Positions 59,267-64,000 of a DNA stretch of 64,000 bases are shown here, piece after piece. The translations under genes were made by a program, and so were the position numbers. How positions within the stretch are numbered: the stretch's first letter is position 1; each line of letters opens with the position of its first letter. Below the pieces are notes generated by a model that was not told the origin of the DNA, searched no databases, and saw only the letters and a program-made list of their open reading frames with translations. Origin of the DNA: JAGDMJ01 sp963809695 (GTDB lineage: Bacteria > Bacteroidota > Ignavibacteria > UBA10030 > UBA6906); contig CAWEKI010000001.1 in the NCBI GenBank assembly GCA_963809695.1, forward strand, positions 1-64,000, read 5' to 3'.

Positions 59267-62047
59267 ATGGGCAAAAACGCTGAAGTAACACGACTTGACG
59301 AGGCCCGAACAAAGCGGGCTCTCTGGAAGAAATGGGGCCCCTACCTGAGCGAACGGCAGTGGGGGACTGTTCGGGAAGACTACAGCCACAGTGGCGACGC
59401 CTGGTCGTACTTCACACATGATCAGGCACGGTCGCGCGCATACCGCTGGGGTGAGGACGGACTTGCAGGGATCTCCGACGATCACCAGGTGCTCTGCTTC
59501 GCGCTTGCACTCTGGAATGGAAAGGACCCGATCCTGAAGGAGCGAGCTTTCGGGTTGAGCAACGGAGAAGGAAATCATGGCGAAGACGTCAAGGAGTATT
59601 ACTTCTACCTTGACAGTACCCCCACGCATTCCTACATGAAATACCTCTACAAGTATCCGCAGGCAGCGTTCCCCTATGCCGATCTTGTTGAGACAAACCG
59701 CAGGCGCTCCAAGCAGGAACTTGAGTACGAGTTGCTGGACACCGGTATCTTTGATGGCGATCGGTACTTCGATGTGCTCGTTGAATATGCCAAGGGCGGC
59801 CCCGAAGACGTTCTCGTCAAGATCAGCGTGTCCAATCGCGGTCCGGAACCGGCCGAGCTCCATGTGCTCCCGACACTATGGTTTCGCAATACCTGGTCCT
59901 GGCAGGGCGGTGGTACCAAGCCCATGCTTGCACAAACTGATCATGCGGGTGGGAGCGTTATGTCAGCCCGTCATACTGACCCACTCTTTCAGCAGTTCAT
60001 GTCAGACTACAAGCTCTTCTGCGAGGGGACGCCAGCTCTACTGTTCACTGAGAATGAGACCAACAACGAGAGGTTATTTGGCGGCACAAACGCTTCACCT
60101 TATGTCAAGGACGGCATCAACAACTATGTGGTGCGCGGAGAGAAAGATGCGGTGAATCCCGCCAACAACGGAACAAAAGCCGCCGCACACTACCCGTTGA
60201 CCATCAATGCTGGCGAGACCAGGATTGTCCGATTGCGCCTTGCGAGGGCAGTGCCGGATGCGGAAGGCACCCCCTTCCGGGAATATGACGATATCTTCGA
60301 CAAGCGGATTCGCGAAGCCGATGAGTTCTATGACGGCATTACTCCGCCTGCGGTCAAAGCCGCTCCTGATCGGGCCCGTGTGTTGCGTCAGGCGCTTGCC
60401 GGCATGCTGTGGAGCAAGCAGTACTATTACTATGATCTCCATACGTGGCTGAAAGAACACAATACCGGACCGGGGTCGACACCTGCTACGCGCGGCGACC
60501 AGCGCAACGGCGCGTGGTTCCATATGCTGAACGACGATATTTTCTCGATGCCAGATAAGTGGGAATACCCCTGGTATGCGGCGTGGGACCTCGCGTTCCA
60601 CACGCTTCCTCTGGCGTCGGTGGACCCGGATTTTGCGAAGTCACAGCTGGGCCTTCTGCTGCGCAATGAGTATCTGCATCCGAACGGTCAGATACCAGCC
60701 TACGAGTGGAACTTCGGAGATGTCAATCCGCCTGTTCATGCCTATGCCACCATCCAGATCTATTTACAGGATAAGGCCAGGAACAACGGAAAAGGCGATA
60801 TCGCATTCCTGAAGGCTGCATTCGAAAAACTCCTGCTGAACCACACCTGGTGGGTGAATCGGAAGGATCGTTACGGGAGTAACGTTTTCGAAGGAGGCTT
60901 TCTAGGTCTGGACAATATCGGGGTCTTCGACCGGAGCGCTCCGCTACCGACAGGCGGGTATCTTGAGCAGGCAGACGGAACGGCCTGGATGGTCTTCTTC
61001 AGCCAGCAGATGGTTCGCATTGCCACGGAACTCGCGCTGCATGAGCCCCACTATGAGCAATTCGTCTCGAAGTTCGCCGAGAACACGATGTGGATCGCAG
61101 GGTCGATGGACCGGATCGGTGGGGGGAGTGAAGGGATGTGGGACGACGAGGATGGATTCTTCTATGACGTGCTGCGCCTTCCTGACGGTAACTCAATGCG
61201 GCTCAAAGTCCGGTCGATGGTTGGTCTCCTGCCGCTTGCGGCGGTGGCCATATTCGAAGAGGACATCTTGAAACAGCTCCCGACATTCAGAAAATATGCT
61301 GCAAGGTTCATGGCCCGTCATCCGGAGCTTGCTGCGAATGTGCATATTCCTACAGAGCCGGGCATGGGTGGCAGGCGCATGCTTTCCATCCTCAATGAAG
61401 ACAAACTGCGTCGCATCCTGGCGCGTATGTTGGATGAGAACGAGTTCCTCGGTCCCCATGGCATTCGCGCCCTTTCGCGTTATCACCTGGATCACCCGTT
61501 CATTTTCAGGCAGGGCGACCAGGAGTTCAGTGTTTCGTATCTCCCGGCTGATTCCGACAGCGGTATGTTCGGCGGGAACTCCAACTGGAGAGGTCCTGTC
61601 TGGATGCCGGTGAACCTCATGTTGTACAACGCGCTTCTCCGGCTGGGTGCATACTATGGTGATTCATTCATGGTAGAGTGCCCGACCGGTTCCGGACGGC
61701 AGATGAACCTGATCGAGGTGGCGCACGAGCTTGCCGAGCGGCTGATCTCGACGTTCGAGCTGGATGGCGAGGGGCACCGGCCAGTCTTCGGCGGCATGGA
61801 GAAGTTCCGGAACGACCCGCTCTGGCGAGATTGCATACTGTTCAACGAGTATTTTCACGGCGACAACGGCGCTGGCATTGGCGCCAGCCATCAGACCGGC
61901 TGGACCGGCTGCATCGCCCGGATCATCCAGAGCAATGGGCTCATCACAAAAGAGATGGTGCAGGATAGTGATTTCGAGCGCAGGGTGTTGAAGGCCTCAG
62001 TGTCTGTTGAGTCTGATTCGCACAAAGTGAAGGAAACGCGCATATGA
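59267..62047 (+). CDS. GH63-like glucosidase (926 residues)
   Basis: AGGAGGATATTC precedes ATG 59267. The N-terminal beta domain (YFTHDQARSRAYRWGEDGL, ALALWNGKDPILKERAFGL) is followed by an (alpha/alpha)6 barrel with MPDKWEYPWYAAWDLAFH, the general-acid Asp region, and YEWNFGDVNPPVHA. GGFLGLDNIGVFDRS, NWRGPVWMPVNLML and SHQTGWTG come later. This is the GH63-like family that includes glucosylglycerate and mannosyl-oligosaccharide glucosidases. No signal peptide is present, so it acts in the cytoplasm, releasing glucose from a small glucoside. It overlaps the glucose-dehydrogenase-like gene by four bases, implying a shared pathway. Confidence 0.87.
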   Translation: MGKNAEVTRLDEARTKRALWKKWGPYLSERQWGTVREDYSHSGDAWSYFTHDQARSRAYRWGEDGLAGISDDHQVLCFALALWNGKDPILKERAFGLSNGEGNHGEDVKEYYFYLDSTPTHSYMKYLYKYPQAAFPYADLVETNRRRSKQELEYELLDTGIFDGDRYFDVLVEYAKGGPEDVLVKISVSNRGPEPAELHVLPTLWFRNTWSWQGGGTKPMLAQTDHAGGSVMSARHTDPLFQQFMSDYKLFCEGTPALLFTENETNNERLFGGTNASPYVKDGINNYVVRGEKDAVNPANNGTKAAAHYPLTINAGETRIVRLRLARAVPDAEGTPFREYDDIFDKRIREADEFYDGITPPAVKAAPDRARVLRQALAGMLWSKQYYYYDLHTWLKEHNTGPGSTPATRGDQRNGAWFHMLNDDIFSMPDKWEYPWYAAWDLAFHTLPLASVDPDFAKSQLGLLLRNEYLHPNGQIPAYEWNFGDVNPPVHAYATIQIYLQDKARNNGKGDIAFLKAAFEKLLLNHTWWVNRKDRYGSNVFEGGFLGLDNIGVFDRSAPLPTGGYLEQADGTAWMVFFSQQMVRIATELALHEPHYEQFVSKFAENTMWIAGSMDRIGGGSEGMWDDEDGFFYDVLRLPDGNSMRLKVRSMVGLLPLAAVAIFEEDILKQLPTFRKYAARFMARHPELAANVHIPTEPGMGGRRMLSILNEDKLRRILARMLDENEFLGPHGIRALSRYHLDHPFIFRQGDQEFSVSYLPADSDSGMFGGNSNWRGPVWMPVNLMLYNALLRLGAYYGDSFMVECPTGSGRQMNLIEVAHELAERLISTFELDGEGHRPVFGGMEKFRNDPLWRDCILFNEYFHGDNGAGIGASHQTGWTGCIARIIQSNGLITKEMVQDSDFERRVLKASVSVESDSHKVKETRI

Positions 62048-63093
62048 AGGCTATTACCGTAGAGCCCTTGAAACCGGGGACTGCTCAACTGGAGGAGATC
62101 CCGGAACCCGATGTTCACCAGGGATCGGTTCTGGTCGAAGCAGTGGCGGTGGGCGTTTGTGGCACTGATGTCGAGATTGTGGAAGGAAAGTATGGCTGGG
62201 CTCCTCCAGGTAGGACCCGCCTCGTTCTCGGCCACGAATCTCTCGGCCGCGTGCTCGACCCGGGTCTGTCCGGCGGGCTGAAGAAGGGTGATCTCGTCGT
62301 GGGCATTGTCCGGCGTCCTGACCCCGTTCCGTGTCCCAATTGCGGAGTGGGGGAGTGGGACATGTGTCGCAATGGCCAGTACACCGAGAGGGGGATCAAA
62401 CAGATTGACGGTTACATGTCGGAGCGCTGGAGGATCGAACCCGAGTACGCGATGAAAGTAGATCCTACTCTGGGAATTCTCGGCGTGCTACTTGAACCGA
62501 CAACAGTTGTGGCCAAGGCGTGGGAGATGGTCAAGGCGATAGGCCAGCGCTCTTTCTGGGAGCCGCAAAATGTGCTTGTAACAGGTGCTGGGCCTATTGG
62601 CCTGCTGGCGGCTCTCATCGGGGTGCAAAAGGGGCTGGATGTCCATGTCCTGGATCGCGTCACATCGGGTCCCAAGGTGGAACTGGTGAAGGCTCTTGGT
62701 GCAACCTACCATTCGGGCTCTGTTAAGGACGTCGGCTTCGAGCCGGATATTATTGTCGAGTGTACCGGTGTGGGGCAAGTCGTCGCCGAATCCATACTTA
62801 AGGTGGGGGCCGGTGGAATCGTATGTCTCACGGGTGTCGGAAGCGGTGGTGCGGCAGCGGGATCGGCCATTGCAGATGTTGCAGCGGGAGCTGTGCTGAG
62901 GAATAACGTAATCGTTGGAAGTGTGAATGCCAACAAGAGGCACTGGTACAAGGCCGGTCAAGCGTTGGCCCAGGCTGATCGGGCATGGCTGGCACGGCTC
63001 CTCACGAGACGCGAAAGACCGGAGAATTTCAGCAAGGCTTTAAATCGACAACCCGATGACATCAAGGTTATCATTCAGTTCTCAGATCTGTAG
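62044..63093 (+). CDS. Zinc-dependent glucose 1-dehydrogenase-like alcohol dehydrogenase
   Basis: The 349-residue medium-chain dehydrogenase has the catalytic zinc ligands in VGVCGTDVEI and LGHESLGRV, a structural-zinc-like CPNCGVGEWDMC, and TERGIKQIDGYMSERW. PTTVVAKAWE and the Rossmann motif VTGAGPIGLLAA follow. The ERGI..DGYM region matches the glucose 1-dehydrogenase branch that oxidises glucose to gluconolactone with NAD(P). It starts inside the end of the GH63-like gene, which would provide glucose. Confidence 0.86.
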   Translation: MKAITVEPLKPGTAQLEEIPEPDVHQGSVLVEAVAVGVCGTDVEIVEGKYGWAPPGRTRLVLGHESLGRVLDPGLSGGLKKGDLVVGIVRRPDPVPCPNCGVGEWDMCRNGQYTERGIKQIDGYMSERWRIEPEYAMKVDPTLGILGVLLEPTTVVAKAWEMVKAIGQRSFWEPQNVLVTGAGPIGLLAALIGVQKGLDVHVLDRVTSGPKVELVKALGATYHSGSVKDVGFEPDIIVECTGVGQVVAESILKVGAGGIVCLTGVGSGGAAAGSAIADVAAGAVLRNNVIVGSVNANKRHWYKAGQALAQADRAWLARLLTRRERPENFSKALNRQPDDIKVIIQFSDL

Positions 63094-63106
63094 TCGGCAA
63101 CCGTGA

Positions 63107-63886
63107 ATGACAATGGATAGCAGCACGCACAGGGCATTCCCGTGGCAGGTATACCTCTCAGAACTCATTGGTACAGCAGCCCTCCTTCTGGTGGGGCTGT
63201 CGCTGGTGATTGCCATGTTTGGAAGTGGCAGCCCGATCCCCGGGCTCATGCCGAACGATGCTCTGCGCCGGGCAATCACGGGATTTCTGTTCGGCACAAC
63301 AGGGGCACTCATCGCGCTCTCTCCGGTCGGCAAGAGAAGCGGCGCACACATCAACCCGGTGGTCACCCTCGGATTCCGGCTCGCAGGAAAACTCGAATTG
63401 AATGTGGCGCTGGGGTACATCGCTGCACAGCTTCTCGGCGGGATACTGGGCTGTATCCCACTTCTCCTCTGGGGAACGACCGGCCTCAGTGTTGCCTACG
63501 GAGCTACGTTACCCGGAGTGGGGTACAGTACATTGACCGTTGTGATGGGTGAAGTGGCGACGACCTTTGCGATGGTCTCCCTCCTGGTGCTGTTCCTGGC
63601 ATTCCGGAAGATCCGCCGATTCACACCGGCCCTTTTTCCGCCCCTCTATTCGATCATGGTCTGGGCCGAGTCGCCGATATCGGGTACGAGTACCAATCCG
63701 GCCAGGAGCCTCGGTCCTGCTGTGGTCTCAGGACAGTGGGAGGGGTGGTGGATCTACTGGGTAGGACCGGTGCTCGGGGCACTTCTGGCGATGCTTGCGT
63801 GCAGTTTTCTTGTCAAGAAGATTGAGGTGGCAAAGCTTTATCATTTCGACAGTGATCGTGACAGACTATTTCGAAAATCTCAATAA
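63107..63886 (+). CDS. MIP-family aquaporin/glyceroporin-like channel
   Basis: The 259-residue protein has six membrane segments and two half-helix motifs: SGAHINPVVTLGF in the first repeat and SGTSTNPARSLGP in the second. The first NPA box reads NPV, a variant seen in some divergent channels. A charged 25-residue C-terminal tail follows. It could pass water, glycerol or another small neutral solute. It begins 14 bases after the dehydrogenase gene, without a strong SD. Confidence 0.88.
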   Translation: MTMDSSTHRAFPWQVYLSELIGTAALLLVGLSLVIAMFGSGSPIPGLMPNDALRRAITGFLFGTTGALIALSPVGKRSGAHINPVVTLGFRLAGKLELNVALGYIAAQLLGGILGCIPLLLWGTTGLSVAYGATLPGVGYSTLTVVMGEVATTFAMVSLLVLFLAFRKIRRFTPALFPPLYSIMVWAESPISGTSTNPARSLGPAVVSGQWEGWWIYWVGPVLGALLAMLACSFLVKKIEVAKLYHFDSDRDRLFRKSQ

Positions 63887-63898
63887 GGAGAATGTCCC

Positions 63899-64000
63899 AT
63901 GAAAGTCATCATCGTTGGTGGAGTAGCCGGGGGTGCGTCGTGTGCGGCGCGTCTGCGCAGACTGGAGGAGAAGGCTGAAATCGTCCTCGTGGAACGCGGA
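63899..64000 (+). CDS. CoA-disulfide reductase-like flavoprotein (start only)
   Basis: AAGGAG at 63885 precedes ATG 63899. Only 34 residues are in the window: KVIIVGGVAGGASCAARLRR then EEKAEIVLVERG. The VGGVAGGASxAARLRRL form of the FAD-binding fingerprint is typical of CoA-disulfide reductases and related NADH oxidases or persulfide reductases. The gene continues beyond the right edge. Confidence 0.75.
   Translation, partial: MKVIIVGGVAGGASCAARLRRLEEKAEIVLVERG

Overview
The window is a composite. Bases from about 5.94 kb to the right end read as one coherent bacterial chromosome segment. It has about 40 intact genes, nearly all on the plus strand, at moderately high GC. Outer-membrane beta-barrel proteins, a Wzi-like capsule protein, a TPR lipoprotein, a Spy-like periplasmic protein and DUF2279/DUF2490-type envelope proteins point to a Gram-negative of the Bacteroidota/Chlorobiota (FCB) type, perhaps near Ignavibacteria or Kapabacteria. 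Several promoters look like ordinary TTGACA/TATAAT sites rather than the Bacteroidia -33/-7 type. This placement is inference from gene content only. The left 5.9 kb looks foreign and low-fidelity: a very GC-rich piece (1 to ~3.89 kb) with an M16 peptidase and a Bmp/PnrA-type ABC importer, then a tRNA-Ala and an NfeD-type membrane protease. All protein genes there are broken by repeated frameshifts. The piece ends in a 13-A run that cuts into a glycosyltransferase missing its N-terminus.

Layout of the coherent part. 5.9-16.2 kb: exopolysaccharide/nucleotide-sugar region (glycosyltransferase fragment, priming sugar transferase, GDP-mannose 3,5-epimerase-like, UDP-glucose dehydrogenase, UDP-xylose-synthase-like, DUF2279, Wzi). 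It is interrupted by a REP-associated transposase (RAYT) with a large array of GTAG hairpins. 16.2-19.1 kb: two peroxiredoxins and a pterin operon (6-pyruvoyl-tetrahydropterin synthase, GTP cyclohydrolase I, SDR) that could make tetrahydrobiopterin. 19.3-25.4 kb: Spy-like protein, TPR lipoprotein, PyrK, PyrD and FolC. 25.6-30.2 kb: Rho, then thiolase, 3-hydroxybutyryl-CoA dehydrogenase and acyl-CoA dehydrogenase. 30.3-33.1 kb: four small outer-membrane barrels. 33.2-43.1 kb: CapA, LemA, TPM protein, a 1991-residue multi-PAS/GAF histidine kinase, its response regulator and a nitrilase-family amidase. 43.2-48.6 kb: tRNA-Lys, a decayed second RAYT between direct repeats, a sodium/solute symporter, a GHMP sugar kinase, a nucleotidyltransferase and tRNA-Leu.

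49.5-64 kb is the most unusual part. A sigma-54 activator with GAF and PAS domains is followed by a good GG-N10-GC promoter with an upstream palindrome. Then come a small ABM-domain protein, a glycyl radical enzyme (GRE) whose active-site loop reads C-V-G rather than the usual C-x-E or C-C, a phosphofructokinase-like protein with an altered nucleotide-binding loop, the GRE activase, a winged-helix/iron-sulfur protein, an outer-membrane DUF2490-like protein, a GH63-like glucosidase, a zinc glucose-dehydrogenase-like enzyme, an aquaporin and the start of a CoA-disulfide-reductase-like flavoprotein. I read this as a sigma-54-controlled anaerobic catabolic locus of unknown substrate. It is the best candidate here for an undescribed system.

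Two classes of mobile/repeat DNA stand out: a 108-bp MITE-like element present twice, each copy supplying the TAG stop of its neighbour, and two unrelated RAYT families each with its own flanking repeats.
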